DNA of 64,000 nt from Stenopsyche tienmushanensis (GCA_008973525.1 WACJ01000402.1:1736001-1800000); one strand, 5' to 3'. Shown: positions 13,701 through 27,060, counted from the first letter of the stretch. Numbers and translations: made by a program. Notes: generated by a model not told the origin, from the letters alone.

Positions 13701-14819
13701 ATATTGTATATTTAATATATGAGGTCAATCTGTCCCGTCGATTTTCGAGCCAATTTTCATGATGCGAATTTCATCATAATTCGCAATTTGTAGTGTTATC
13801 GTATTACACATGAATGATTATAGTCCAAAAGCATTGATGATTAATTGTCTTTTGCTCGAGATTTTGGATGGTTGATGGAATTTATCCGCCTCCATATAAA
13901 AACGTTATAATCTCGGATCAAATTATATAAGATTAATGTATGAAAAAGGGTTATGAATATTACAACTATTCAATTATGATTTGTTTTGAAATTTTAACAA
14001 TAGGTTAAAATGTCGTTTGTGCTTGTTTGATCGAAATCCAAAATGGTTTCTAAGTTTTAAATTTATAAATTCCGCCCAGTACTCGCTCGCACTCACTGTC
14101 AAAGCGTAGAAATAGCGTGATGATATGTACGTTTTCGACTCACACATAGGAGTTTGCTCCTTCGATTCCGTCCAAGATACGCATTCATACTAGGTATTTC
14201 GGGTCACGTGTCAACATTCATTTTGCGGACTGTTTCCCCGATGTTGTTAGAACGACACGCGAAACACACCGAAAAAATACACGTACAAATTCGACCCGTC
14301 GGCGGTTCGAATTCGCTGTGTCGCCTCGGAGCCACAGGTAGGTCGTAAACTCCCTGCTCGATTAATTGCGTTTCATTTCCGGTTCCGTGTCTGATCATAT
14401 CTCGGACAATTGTTTCCCAGTGTAATTTTAAAGCTCTCCAAATCGTATGATTTATATGCACGCCCTTAGAATGCCGTCGATCCAGCCGTCTGATAGCGCG
14501 ACAACCCGTTTTGACACCCTTCAAGATTTCAGAGCTCAATTATTACGTTTCTTAATTTGTGAATGTTGAGTGCCGAATGTAATAAAGTTCTTCTGTTAAT
14601 TGACGTTGTCGTGTATGTGAGTTTGCTCCCTTCATTAATCAGCATCATACGGGACCACTCCCATTGAAAGCGTTTCCAAAAAAAGTGTTGTTGAACTTTT
14701 CCATGTTAATTCATCACCCGATGAAATTGGATAAACCTTATTGCCTTCAAGGGATTGAGGTAAATGTCTAAGGAATTGGCCATTATGGAGATACAGTCAG
14801 TCTACTTTTAATGCAAGTA

Positions 14820-15515
14820 AATAAGTCGGGTTTCATAGTAAGAAAAAAAAATAAACAATAATTTGTATTACATCAATATTTATTGAATAATATATGATCC
14901 ATTCTGTTCCATTACCTTTCTTTATCTCTCCGGAAACCTCATAATGCCTTCTTGACAAAATTTCCCAGGTCTGTTAGCAAGATATTGATCAAGGTACATT
15001 TTTATATCATTTTTTTAATTAAAATGTTTACCACGTAAATAATTTTTCAATGAAAGAAATGAATAATAATCTAAAGGGGCAATGTCCCGAGAGTGTGGAG
15101 GATGAGGTAAAACATCCCAGTCAAATGATAATAACTTATTTCTGACGATCAAAGACACATGAGGCCTGGCGTTATCGTGATGAAAAACAACTTCTCGTCT
15201 GTTCGATAATTCTGGCCGTTGTCTGGCAATTGCAATTGCAATGGAAACAATATTTTGTCGAGTTGATCGTTTCACCTTGCTGAAGTAGCTCATAATAAAC
15301 TACCCCATTCCAGTCCCACCAAATGCACAGCAAAACTTTTTTTGGTTGTAGGCCAGGTTTAGCTACAGTTAAAGCTTCTGTACCTTTAGTCCGAAACCGT
15401 TCACGTTGGATATTCTCATAGAGTATCCAAATTTCATCTCCAGTGATAAGTCTCTTCAAAAAGGTTATTATGTCGTCGGAAAAGTAGATCGCATAGTTGA
15501 AATACGCTGAAGTAA
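14820..15515 (-). pseudogene. Mariner transposase relic (family MA), copy 1
   Basis: This is a DD34D mariner transposase lacking its N-terminal DNA-binding third. On the minus strand the first catalytic aspartate is in LITGDEIWILYEN (about 15436). The second is in FHHDNARPHVS (about 15174) and the third in RDIAPLDYYSF, with exactly 34 residues between the second and third. A frameshift near 15240-15290, in a CAATTG-repeat stretch, splits the frame in two (15172-15459 and 15015-15293). A second copy lies at 22742-23100 in the opposite orientation. The 5' break is near 15515, at the same place in the protein where the other copy starts to be recognisable. Confidence 0.85.
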
Positions 15516-17869
15516 AACGATTGATTGTGCGGTGTATAAAAATTTTGTTAGATGTTTGAACTGGCGAACAATAACCAGTTGTTTTTTACTAGTCAAATAT
15601 TAAACAATAACACGATTGCCTTTGAATTCCATTGCGAATATATGCTTTCTTTTCAATTTAAAACATAATGTTTTCCACAGTAACATTTAAAACATATTAA
15701 AACGTACGTTTGGTTTTTAAACAATAATAAGCAAGCGGTTTGACGCTCATATTGAGTTATTTAAACTTGTATAAACGGATATTTAGTACTTGATTTTTTA
15801 TAAAATTTAATATCAATCGATACATGATCTAAATTATGCACTTTAAGTTTTTTCGCAATTCTAAAATATTTCCTGGAATTATTCACATTGTCGCCCGCAA
15901 AAAATATATTCAGGCAGAGTATTATCAAATATTTGTTCTTGAAATTTTGTTCACGTTTAATTGATGTTTGATCGTTCATTGCTAAATAGCGGAGTGTCAG
16001 TAACGCGTTGGCGAGCACTTTAGATGCTGTAAATCGCAAATTCGCCTCATAATCCCAATTTCTAATCACGACTTGATATAATTTTCGAGTCTGGAACTCG
16101 TCTGCCGTATTTACCTTTTACATTAAATGTGTAAATACTCCGGGATCCAGGATTCGGGATTAATTAATCAGAAGAAATAATTTATAAGCATTAATTATTC
16201 CGGATGATTGAGCCACCCGACGCGGTCTTGTAATACTTTGACCTGCGAAATTATTCACGTATAGGCCGAATATACTCGGAGGGCATTATTTTTATAAATG
16301 GCCAGCAATTAAGCAGTTAATTGCAGTTGATTGTGAAAGGCAGGATGCCAAACACAAATTCGGCATGAAACATCCAATAATAGTGCAATATTTACGATTG
16401 GCACATTAATCAAATTAGTTGCAGTGCGATAGGCTTTGTTTCACCAATTTAAATTGAGTATAATGTCGCGAACCGAATCAGATGACAGTCAATGAAAATT
16501 TATCGTATCAATTACATTTTTTGCAATACATAATCAAATCGATCGCAGTAAAGAACTGTTTATTTTTACAGGTTGTAATGAAAATGTTATATCGCGCGTT
16601 GATACTTTAAAGTCGCAACCCCTTTGCATGTGTTTGGACGTGAGTGGATTTCAGCCATAAAGCTTCCAAGAAGCTTTAACTTCATACATACGAAAATTAT
16701 GACTTCTAGGAAATTATGTAAGCAAAATGAGCACACAATGCTCCAAAATAAACACCCTGCGTTAACCTATTTTATGATGATAGCATGAACGCCTGGAGCT
16801 AGCATTATTCGAAATCCGGTCAAATTTAATATACTCTTGGCATTATATTTCATATTTATTAAAATGCGTAGATTTTTATATGGATTCAAATGCTTTTACA
16901 TTTTTAATCATATTTAATTTCAATGTTTTTAAGAGGAGCATTTTTTTAAAAATATAATTAAATACAATGCATAACCCGACGGGAATGTGTTAATAGAAAA
17001 ATAATGATACCAATAATATAATCGTCTTCGAAAATTATCACTAAATCATTATATTAAAAAAAATTACGTATTAACTAATGGAAATTTTAAAATATACCTT
17101 TGTGAAAAAATAATTCATTCAGAAATGGCTGTAGATGACAACGTGGAAGCTATAATATGCGGTCTAGAATAATAAGGCTCATTTTAAAACTTCAACCATT
17201 ATTAAGTTTATTCAAATCAGTAATGGACCTGATAAGAAAAATAATAATGAAAATCAAACCACAAAACAAGTATGAAATATAAATATTCCCTCTTTCTAAA
17301 TGAAAACTTGCGATGAAGCCATTGAAATCGCAAGAAACAATGATCGCTAAAAGAAAAGACATTCTACCTTCGAGCGAAAATAGAAAATTCTTTGTGGCCG
17401 AAAAATATATAAAGCTTACAATATAGCAGCAAACATTTTGAAATATTACATGAAGTATATATATTATACGATACTTGAAATCCACAATTTGATCCTACAA
17501 TTCAGTTGAGACTCTTAAACATGCTCCCAAATCCCCGTTAATAAAAAACGTGCTCAGATAATAAAAGACAATTATACAATCGTTAATGGTTGATAAGATT
17601 ATCATTTGTGCAATCATTATTTGTAACGATATGGTTAGAAAAAATATATAAATTTGATGGTGTATTAGAATAGCTTTAAAATCAAGTTGATCACTCGTAT
17701 CTCATTCAGATTTCTGTATTAATCGATTTCGAAGCTTAACGAAGGAATTCTGAGAATTAGAATATTGAATAGTGTGGATTTTCGATATGCCCAGTGTCAA
17801 TGTCATCAATGTTGGGTGTAGATTTCCTCTTTCAAACAATATACTTCATAATTAGTAAAGATGTCACTA

Positions 17870-17962
17870 TAGTCTATAACTCAACAAAATAAATCACAAA
17901 ATGGCGACTGTTTAAAAAAATATTAAAATAAAAAAAAAATCGCATAAAAAGAGGTTTGAGTG
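17870..17962. mobile_element. Deleted Tigger-type inverted-repeat element
   Basis: The right end ATCGCATAAAAAGAGGTTTG plus AGTG, next to TA, matches the right end of the element at 27507-28315. An internal 35-base block (17887-17921) is identical to 27749-27783. The left terminus is not found, so this is a heavily deleted copy. No coding capacity. Confidence 0.6.
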
Positions 17963-18816
17963 TACTTAGCAAAAAAACGAATAATATCCGATTAATTTTA
18001 TAGATATTCTAATTTACGAATATTTAAAAAGGGCAAAAATATATTCGAATATTCGATCGGAATCCAAGATAAATGCGTTCTAATTTGGCACATCTAATGA
18101 GCTTTTTCTGCAATCGAAAATTGGAAATGCTTAAAATAATGTAAGTTGATAAATGTGATAATCATCGTTGAAAGCGATTTTAATGAAATAATGGATCCTA
18201 TCATTATCTAATCATTAAGTGGACTGGAAAATAATTTTCTCATATATAGTGCTTAGTACAATATAAAATAGAATCTATGGAATTAGGGAAAAATAAAAGC
18301 AATCCTCGAAAGTGGATTTTATTGAAATGAGATCGGCAACGTCGTTAGAAATTGAATTAGGAGAATTTACTGTGGCTTAAGAAATCAGTCCTAATACAGT
18401 CTTTATTGAGCTTAAATCTATTATTTTAACTATAAAATAGCGATCTATACGCTTACGTACAAATAAGTTTGTCTTAATATTAGAAACATGGAGGAAATTT
18501 ATAGACAATAGCTAAGCGTAACATACGAAAATATTTCAAAATCTCAATGTTGCTCTACAAAATATATGCCAAATTCGGTTAAAATCGATTTCTTAAAGAT
18601 ATTCTTGTATTTATTAATTTAACCTTTAAACAATTCAAAAATGAATCACTTGGACCCGGAACGAAAACCATAACCGAACTAGTATAATATAATTGCTCGG
18701 AAGTGAACCAGAACAAAGCCAAATTGATAAATTTCGAAGCCCTGGATATGATGTTCAGATTTTTTCATATTTCATAATTTCCTCGTGCTTTGACTGGTTT
18801 ATTATTGCAATTTCAG

Positions 18817-18971
18817 TCCTTCCACGCCGAACTTCATCAGTATAAGCACAATATTGACCTGTTCAACCAACTGACGCAGAGATTGATCGCTGTTTACCAA
18901 CAAGATGACACAACCCGCATCAAGCGCCTCACCGAGCAGATCAACGTTCGTTATTCTAACCTAACTGCGAG
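18817..18971 (+). CDS. Dys: Dystrophin, internal rod-domain exon B
   Basis: This exon continues directly from exon A in frame. It encodes SFHAELHQYKHNIDLFNQLT, then QRLIAVYQQDDTTRIKRLTE, then QINVRYSNLTA. The 'F-N-x-L-T-x-x-L-I-x-x-Y' helix and the closing 'I-N-x-R-Y-x-x-L' helix are typical of a spectrin-type repeat. The acceptor is TTGCAATTTCAG (ends 18816) and the donor is GCGAG|GTAGGT at 18971/18972. It starts in phase 0 and ends two bases into a codon, which exon C completes as serine. Matching phases on both sides support the splice model. The role in the rod is known for the family and cannot be divided more finely from one exon. Confidence 0.93.
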
Positions 18972-19177
18972 GTAGGTCACGTTTTATACTGTAAACAACC
19001 TGCCATGTAAAACAGATGTTCTAAAACTCTGGCGCGTGTCCAAATTTGCTCCAATTTAAGTTTATTATTCAATCGAGCCAATGCTCGTAGGAGCTTTTTT
19101 ATGTTCGCAATCGGTTCAAAATTTAGAATTTATTTAAGCACATCGAAGGGTCTCATATTATGTTTTGTGTGTTTTAG
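18972..19177 (+). other. Dys: Short dystrophin intron (206 bp)
   Basis: A phase-2 intron from GTAGGT to GTTTTAG. It is the only short intron in the window and contains no other feature. Confidence 0.9.
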
Positions 19178-19355
19178 CATTGTCAACAGAGGCAAGTCGC
19201 TTCAATCAGCTCTCAACTCCCTACAGACATTCGATCGGTCCTTAGATAAATTTCTGGCATGGCTCAGCGAAGCAGAATCTTGCATGGAAGCTGTGGACAA
19301 TGAAGCGGAGAGAGCAAACAGCACCACTCCTCATCCTCAGCATCATCTTCTAACG
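19178..19355 (+). CDS. Dys: Dystrophin, internal rod-domain exon C
   Basis: The exon completes a serine codon and then encodes IVNRGKSLQSALNSLQTFDR, SLDKFLAWLSEAESCMEAVD, and a polar end containing PHPQHHLLT. 'L-Q-T-F-D-R-S-L-D-K-F-L-A-W-L-S-E-A-E' is the first helix of the next dystrophin repeat and is very characteristic of insect dystrophin. The acceptor is TGTTTTAG (ends 19177) and the donor ACG|GTGAGT is at 19355/19356, leaving phase 0. The histidine- and proline-rich end is probably a loop within the repeat. The following rod exon is not recognisable anywhere in the window. Confidence 0.93.
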
Positions 19356-20062
19356 GTGAGTCCCGTTTTTTTTTCTAGAGCGGGTTTCTCGGAAGCTTTT
19401 ATAGAGGAACATGTTTGTTATACTTTCATCTCGGGTGGTGTTTGTACGCTTTATGCTATCGTTTTTGCCATCGACTTAAATTCGTTCAAAATTATACTTC
19501 TTGCACGAAAGTATTATGTTCGTTAGTGACACAAGTTTGCTTCAATTACCAACCCCATTATTATTCCTTTGTCGCCACGTCATTATTCAAGATATCGATT
19601 GGGCCGCTGCCTATTGTAAAAACGGCGCTTGAACTTAAATTCACTAAAAATTGTTCCACACCAGCGAACAAAGGCCGAAAAAAGTTCATAAACATTATAA
19701 TGTGAAACATGTTACCGTTCCATATGGATTGATTGACAACCCAAAAGAATGATTGTTATATAACGAAAAACATCGTCGCTGGATATACTTCCAATGCATG
19801 AAACCTCATTAGGACTCTGTGCTCTGGTGTTTGCAGTATCAATTTAACTTTTCTTCGGAAAACTTAGTTGGAAACTCCGAGAAAGTTTCTACATCCATAA
19901 ACAGGATATGACATTTTAAGAAATGAACCTTCATTCGCCAAAGTCCGTTGAAAGTAATTACTATGTATATAAATATTATCCAATGTGTTCGAATCTACAG
20001 TATACAGTAGTCTACGGATATTTCTTTCTGTAAGCTTTTACCAACAAAAGCAAATATTGCTT

Positions 20063-20980
20063 TTATTCTTCGTCGATTGTCATCAATTTATCATATTCCT
20101 TGATTAAGGCAACAGCACGCTCAGCAATATCATTCACTACCCGCATAGAATGGACCATTTTCTTTGCAGCCTTAAAATCAGAGTCATCCTCCCAAGTTTC
20201 AACATCTTTATTCAAAAACTGTGATGAGATACCCAGTATCTGGAAAAATACGATTTTTAGTGCATCTACCTTATTTTGCTTATCTTGAACTGAAAGTTCG
20301 TGGCCAAAAAATGCAAAACTCTTCCGACAAGTACCATAAATGGTTCGGTATTTTTTCATGGCAACTTTGGCCATTGTTTGTTTTATATTTTCAAAGGATA
20401 TCAGGACTTTTAATAACTGTAAGTCGATTCTTGGTGCTGAATATCCGACAGGGGCTTGAAACCAATATTTTATAAAACTCCTTTTTCAGGAATTCCTCCC
20501 AAGTAAATGATGGAAAGATTCAGTAACTCTTTATAGTCATCTCGAGGTTGATACACTTGAAATTGTTTTTGAGCAAAATAAATCCTGTGTGCAGTAACAT
20601 TTTCTATGATTTTTGAGGACTTGGTATCATAAATTACTGTTTTATAATCACTTTGATCAATTTTATTCCAGTTCTTCTTAAATATTTTAAACAATTAGGA
20701 GCACTAGACGAACCGAGCGATTAATTCACTACAGTTTCTAATATAATTATCATTATATGAAGGCGACAAGCTAGGCAAAGCATATTTTTTCCATTTTCTG
20801 CTCTAGAAGAACACAAGTTCCATTTCTCAAGCTGGTGTTTACAGCTGTACATAAACGTGATACTTCACCAATAAAAGGTAACTTTGATTGATACAGATTT
20901 GGTGTTGATTGGTCGATAAGCCAAATATTGGTTTTATTTTTAATTAATAAACTCCCGCCATTGCTTATGAATGCCATGAT
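20063..20980 (-). pseudogene. Relic of a multicopy arthropod protein of unknown function
   Basis: Three minus-strand open pieces follow one another in order (20977-20771, 20694-20470, 20374-20063). They look like one protein broken by frame changes. The first contains SKLPFIGEVSRLCTAV. The second contains DDYKELLNLSIIYLGGIPEK. The last contains KTFAFFGHELSV-like sequence, DSDFKAAKKMVHSMRVVNDI and AERAVALIKEYDKL, ending in DEE and a stop. I recognise the 'E-x-L-x-L-x-I-I-x-L-G-G' and 'V-V-N-D-[IV]-A-E-R' blocks from a protein present in many scattered copies in arthropod genomes, usually of unassigned function. High copy number suggests a mobile origin, which I cannot show here. It is broken and unlikely to be functional. 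Confidence 0.5.
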
Positions 20981-22741
20981 AAGTTGAAATAAGTACGTGG
21001 CAACCTACGATGTTGTTATTTTATAACATCTAATAAAAATTCAATGGCGAATTACTTTTATATGAATTGGTCGTATTTGGTTCATGCAAAAAATTAGTTA
21101 CACAAATAATCAGCCCGATCTAATTTTTAAATTATTTAATAACGCAGAAGTATACGATCCTATTTTGTTATGCAAGGTATAAACTGTTTGATGTTTTTTT
21201 TTCATATTGTTAATTTTCTTCGACCCAGATTTCGTCCTTATTAATTTTATGTCATCCCAAGTAATTCAGCTTCATGAGTCTTGTGCATAAAAAGATCATC
21301 TCGAGTGAGAACTTCGCCGATAAAATGACTTTTTATACATGTTTTAATGTAGTCATGAATAATTTTCAGAAAAACTCCAATTTATTTTCTATTTAGTCTC
21401 AGGTTTTACGTTTCACTTAGGGAAGCCTTTTGTATCTTTTTATTTAGCTCCGCTGGGCGGTGTTTCATAATGCGTCCATTTTAGGTGTAAACGGAGCAAG
21501 TTTTCTTCACAACCTAGCGCTTCGATGAAAAGAACGATTTATAAATTATTTTCAATCTTTTCAAACTTCTGCCGTACTTACGAGGACGAAGCTCATTCAG
21601 CCTTCGTATTTTTATTTTTAAGTATAAAACCCTTAGCTTCTTTTTCTTTCGAATTCGGAAACAAGTAGAAAACAGCTATTAGCGTCGAGTTTCAATTCAA
21701 CCCTCGTCCGAAGATTTCCCAGAAAAACTCACAGAGTACGTTTCCAACAATATTTTATTTCTCATTAGTATGTTCCGTCAAATCGATTTCAATCATGGGA
21801 ATGGGAAAATACAACATAGTTATAAATTTATCTCCAATATATATCACTGGTATACATATCCAATATCAACCCCTATTGAGTTTATTGTCATCAATAGAAA
21901 AATAGCAGTAAATATATCATATTTGCTAAATTTGTTTTGCCCTGTACAAATACGACATATTACATTGCCATTACGAATATTGGGTGTAATTACAAAGACA
22001 TTTATTGGTCAATGCTCCAACCTGACATACAATCCCAATGTATGATACAATACATTTAGCGTCTAAAGGTATCGATTTCAATGTATATATATATTTAAAA
22101 TTGAGGATATTTTTCAAGACGAAGCTTATTTCGGGATCGGTTTATTTTGGAAGAGGCTTCTTGTAAATAATAAAATGTATGATATCTTGATGGAAATTCA
22201 TATTATCCATCCATTAGGAGGTACGCTTCTTTTGCACGATATCCTTACTACATTACGCCTTCCCCGTGTGTGTGGAGATTTTCCACGTGGTCGTTTGTTA
22301 TAATAAACCGTGTGAGTGAAATTGCTGTAGGCACTCGTTTCGCATATTATATTCAAATTTATCATTACGCCTTTATACATCACAATGGCTCGGGTAATGT
22401 GCGTGTATTTTTATTTTGCTAACCTTTGAAATATTATCATATGCCTTAAGTGTACGCCTCTCGCGAAATACAGCTTCTACTGCGTCTGTAAAATCATGTT
22501 TGTGGGCCTGGTTTATTATAACATTGATAATCTTGGAAGAAGCTTCTTATTTCTAACTGCGAAAAAAGCTAATTTCACAGATGCTTACTTCCCCGCATGC
22601 TAATGGAGCTTGACACAATGATTAAAAGAACATTATATTTTTAAACAAGTCTTCCATGATTCTCTACGTTGTATTTTTAAAGTTTTAATTTAACAACATC
22701 CCTAAAAGCAAATAAACACACTTACAAAGTATAGATTCGTT

Positions 22742-23100
22742 CAGATGTGTGGCTTCCTCATGAACTGACTGACTCAAATAAACTTCAGCGTATTTCAACA
22801 TGCGATCTTCTTCTCCAACGACATAATAGCCAACCTTTTTTGAAGAGACTTTTCACTGGAGATGAAAGTTGGATACTCCATGAGAATATCCAACTTAAAC
22901 GGTCCTGGATCAAGGGTACAGAAGCTTTAACTGTAGCTAACCCTGGCCTACATCGAAAAAATATTTTGCTATGCATTTGGTGGGACTGGAATGGGGTAGT
23001 TTATTATGAGCTACTTCAGCAAGGTGAAACGATCAATTCAACAAAATGTTGTTTATTTTTTTTCTTAATATGAAAACGAAAGAAACTTATGGGACACTCT
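22742..23100 (+). pseudogene. Mariner transposase relic (family MA), copy 2
   Basis: On the plus strand it encodes VWLPHELTDSNKLQRISTCD, then RLFTGDESWILHEN with the first catalytic aspartate, then TEALTVANPGLHRK and CIWWDWNGVVYYELLQQGET. The frame then runs into the element's far end: after INSTK the sequence jumps to TTGTTTATTTTTTTTCTTA, which in copy 1 lies at about 14845. The part carrying the second and third catalytic aspartates has therefore been deleted. The N-terminal third is also missing. It ends near GGGACACTC at 23100. Confidence 0.85.
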
Positions 23101-24924
23101 AATTTTTAATTGAATATATTGGCAATCACCGTATGAATAAAAATATTTTTTATACTTTAAATTTTGTACTGTTTTGTTAAATTTTAATTAAAAAATCCAT
23201 AGGAAATATGCACAAAAAACGCTAAATTATGCAATATTTAGAAATAAAAACTGATTTAACACATCACTGGATCTAAGTCGAATCAATTTCAATTATATTT
23301 TACATTAAAAGTTGCGCCTATCATTATAATTTTGTTTGAATTTAATGAAAGTGAATGTAATCGTGGAAGGTTGAAAAGATTTAATACCACTTTAAGCCCT
23401 TAATTCCCCCCCTTTGAAAACATTTCGATTCATCAGATTAAAGATATCATTCAATGTTAATTTATATGAATATTTGCCGTGAATTTTGCTCTTTTTAATT
23501 GCTCTTAAAAATAATTACTCTTTCAGATATTATCAACGAGTTCCTGTAAAATTTATCATGTAATGCAATACTTCACATTTAAATCAAACAATGGTATTAT
23601 GCGTCGCTAATTGGGATTCAATTGTTGAATACGAACGGAGGCTTTCGCGGGCTTAAATACATTATTTTGTATGGAATCCGTCTCTTGGAAGGAATATTGT
23701 GTATACACTTTCGTCGAGTGCTTTCATACAAATGAGATTGCGGATCCATTTGGCGGTGTAGCCGTTTGTTTCGATTTTCGCACGCGACACTTCCACTGCG
23801 CAATCCATTTTTGGGGATGTTTTGATTTATATCCATTAATAAATCTAGGGGAATAAAATTTCGTCCACCTTTGCGGGAATCAATTTCGCTTTTAGACAAA
23901 ACCGTGGGGGGTGTCATCGCAATTTCGGGCCGTTGTCTATCGCACTGACGTTGATTAATTTCGAACAATACATAAAACTCTGTACGATAATGTCTGTTTT
24001 ATTTCAAAATATCTTCCGCGGAATCCGGCTCGTTATGTTGGAACAGAAATTCGGGCTCGGTGAATATATATTTTTTTTATTTTGCGTGAGTTTTCTTTAA
24101 AACGCAACATTTATCTCGGCAAATGTCTAAAAAGCCGCGGGATACGAGTAAATTGGCTTCAACCTGACAGTAGACTTCCCGACATGCTTTTTTAAGTTGG
24201 TATCTGCTGGAATTTTTTCGTTCTTCCAAAAATATTTTCGGAGCTCCGCGAATGCTTTTTAATGCTTGTTTTTATCTTACAAATGAGTTGCTTCATAATG
24301 CCGAATTATTTAATGAAAAAAAGCGCGTATAACGCTAAACGGTGTCGTTAGAAACGCAATTGCATATTTCTTCGGCGGGTTGCTAAAGTTCAAATATTAA
24401 TAATTCATGAAGAACCGTCGCATCCTGTTAATGCTGAGCATTTATTGCCGGCAAATGACACAACTTTGCTCATACGATGTCGCCTTTCAGCGGCTTAATT
24501 TGGGACTGAAGTAATTAAAATGCACATCATTTAGTTTTAGAACCAGTTACTTATAATATTAGCATCCTCTTACAAATGTAGATGTTCGCATCTGTAGGCT
24601 TGTGATTATTGCTTGGGTGAAAACTACCATAACTTGTTATCGCATATTTAATGAAGAGCATCATTTGAATTGATCTCATCCTTGTTTATAATCAAACGAA
24701 AGAGGAAGGTATCATGTATGAGAGCGAAATTTGATAGAATATATTTTAGCAATCATTTTGCATCAAATTGTTCATTTCTTGACTTTAAAATTAATTTATA
24801 ATGTTTTCTTGAAGATTTTTTTCCAAGCAGATGGTTTTTAGAAGAATATGATGTAGATCATGTTCAATGAATGTTCAGATCTATTCTATTAATTTCTATT
24901 AATTTCAAAACATAATTAAAATTT

Positions 24925-25156
24925 TCGCATAAAAAAGACTTGAACTACATAGAAAACTGAGGAATAAGTTGCACTATTTTTAAAAACCGCATAACTTTAA
25001 ATCAATACAATAGAATGTACTAAAAATCGCATAAAAACTGACTAGTTTTTGTGTTAATTTTAGATTTTTTTTATGCGCATTCGCATAAAAAAAAGCATTG
25101 TCGCAAAACTTCAAAATCGCATAAAAAAGATCCGCATAAAAACAGACCCAAGTGTA
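24925..25156. mobile_element. Tigger-type inverted-repeat element, short copy
   Basis: The right end reads CGCATAAAAACAGACCCAAG then TGTA. Inverted, this is CACTTGGGTCTGTTTTTATG, matching the CACT(T/C)..TTTTT(A/G)TGCG terminus of the 27507-28315 element. The left end has TTCGCATAAAAAAGACTTGA. Inside, the motif CGCATAAAA occurs about six times in 220 bases. No protein is encoded. The overlapping minus open frame at 24980-25285 is chance. Confidence 0.55.
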
Positions 25157-26984
25157 TTTGATATTCGTAATAGAATTTAAGTCACATGCATTATATAAAA
25201 AAATCGAATTTATAAAGCGATATGGTAATTTACAAATATATAAAATAACGTTGTAAAGCAGTAACCCAGTGCACAAATAACCCAAACATTTTTATGAATT
25301 TGAAAGCTTTCCTCTTCATAATAATTGGTGCAAACGATTTTAAAATGTAGTATTTGCATATGTATTAACATATTTCAGGCTTTGAGGAGCTTTTTTTCTC
25401 CTATAGTGCGTCGGCCATAAATTTTCACACGTTTGTAAGGGTCGCAAATTAATCCAGCACCAGGTGTCGGGGAAGAATTATTAATAAGTGTAAAGTGAAG
25501 TTTGATATATGATCAAATTTTGCACCTCCCGAAAATATGATAAAAAATACTAATTTAATCGATGGTCTCGATTAAATACCACGAGAAAGTACTCCGTTGT
25601 AAATCATCATTTTTTCAGATTTCAAGAGTTTCATGCGTAATAATTCTTAGGGGCTTTTGATTTATTATCGCGTTGGAATTTTTCGCGTTTTCCTTCTTAA
25701 GTGGCGATCGTATTATAGAGGTTTCTCGTTTTCAATTTTGAGCTTATAATTCTGTGTTCTATTTATTATTCGCTAAAATTGAATCAGAGTACATGGAAAC
25801 GGTTAGAAATACCATTTATGAAATAGTACGTTTTTTTCCATTTCTTCGGGGAATTTTATTTATTCTTCATTGTTAGTTCTAGCTGAAAATTTTCATTTCA
25901 TTTTTCCGGTTGAATTAAACATGACTGACCACGTCTTGTCGGGGTATCAAGTGACCTATTAACGAAATTAAATTGGAACGAGTACCTGAAGAATTTTCCT
26001 CTTTGCAAAGGGCTTCCCATTTGTATAATTATTTGATTTACCATATTTTCCCCTCTGGGAGAGATTTGTATCTATATACAAAGAAAACTTGCTATGTTGA
26101 AAAGGTCCTTTAATTAAAATAAATGTTTTTATACAAAATCCCATATTAAATATATATAATCTGTATAAGTATACAATTTAAGCATTTATTTCAACCTTCG
26201 CGACCAAATTTGTTCTGCTGTGTTGGAAAATATTTTTGGGCATTTCAGAATCAATTTCTTCCGCAGGCTTTGGTCTTTATATCTTTCGATTAATATAAGA
26301 AAGTCTCGACTCTCAGTAGATTTTGAGGGTTTATCGGGATACATTTGTATAGGGATGAAGACAAATACTAGAAAAAGTGAATCTTCCACATACCGTCTCG
26401 ATTCTCCCGAGGGCAACTTCATATGCGTATTATATAATTTTTCTCCTGTTCTCCGTGCAAATTTAGTATTCAGATCACGGTTCATGAGGTATAATAATTC
26501 CGGGGGCTGTCGGGGGTGGTATCTGCCCTTTGACTGGAGGTTTAGCCCAGGTCTCGTGTCTTCCGGCTCCGTTTATTGTTTTCCTTTCCTGGCTCAGGTC
26601 TTCGGCCAAGTCAATGACTGTTTTATCGCGGCGTCCCTTTGACTGTTTTCTCAATTTCCCCGACGCAAATCCCCCGAGGGAATTTGTATCACATTGAAAA
26701 TAGATAGATGTAAAAATTGAAACGGAGAAGAAGTGCGTGGAATTTTCGAATGCTTTCGGAAACTTGTTTGCGCAGTTGTGTGAATAATATCTATGCGACA
26801 AGGCGCGACGCCATTATCGCGATGCTCGATAAGCCTTGTTTTATTTGTACTCATTTTTCTCCTATTTTTCGGTATCCATCATGCTTTCACAGGCTGTTCA
26901 ATTTAAAGCTAGAAATAATTTTTCATTAAAAAATGTGATATTTTTCAAAATAGTACTCACTGAATGCTAATTTGAAGTATATAT

Positions 26985-27060
26985 ACACTCATCCCTCGAT
27001 TTACGCGGTAGATACGTTCCGAGAGAAAACGCGCAAAGCGAATTAACCATTGCCAGAAAA
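26985..27060. repeat. Single Tigger-type element terminus
   Basis: Next to TA, the sequence CACTCATCCCTCGATTTACG, followed by CGGTAGATACGTTCCGAG and CGCGCAAAGCGAATTAACC, looks like the end of a pogo/Tigger element. Their termini often contain 'CCTC..TTTACGCG' and 'GCGCAAAGCG'-like steps. No matching opposite end is seen before the separate element at 27507, so this is a lone end or a partner lost to decay. Confidence 0.45.

Larger units (their letters stand above)
9581..18816 (+). other. Dys: Dystrophin intron between exons A and B (9.2 kb)
   Basis: A phase-0 intron running from GTAAGA to TTTCAG. It is AT-rich and holds a deleted mariner (10496-10740), a Tc1 relic split by a Mutator-like fragment (12590-13700), a mariner relic (14820-15515) and the end of a Tigger-type element (17870-17962). 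I see no exon in it. Positions 10740-12590, 13730-14820 and 15520-17870 show nothing gene-like. The 111-residue minus open frame at 14204-14539 has no domain I recognise. Confidence 0.75.

Noticed and set aside
14204..14539. A 111-codon minus-strand open frame
   Set aside because: No domain or motif is recognised. Composition follows a locally GC-richer stretch.
26475..26801. Overlapping frames near 26.2-26.9 kb on both strands
   Set aside because: Frames on both strands are of similar length with no domain. The stretch is only moderately GC-rich.
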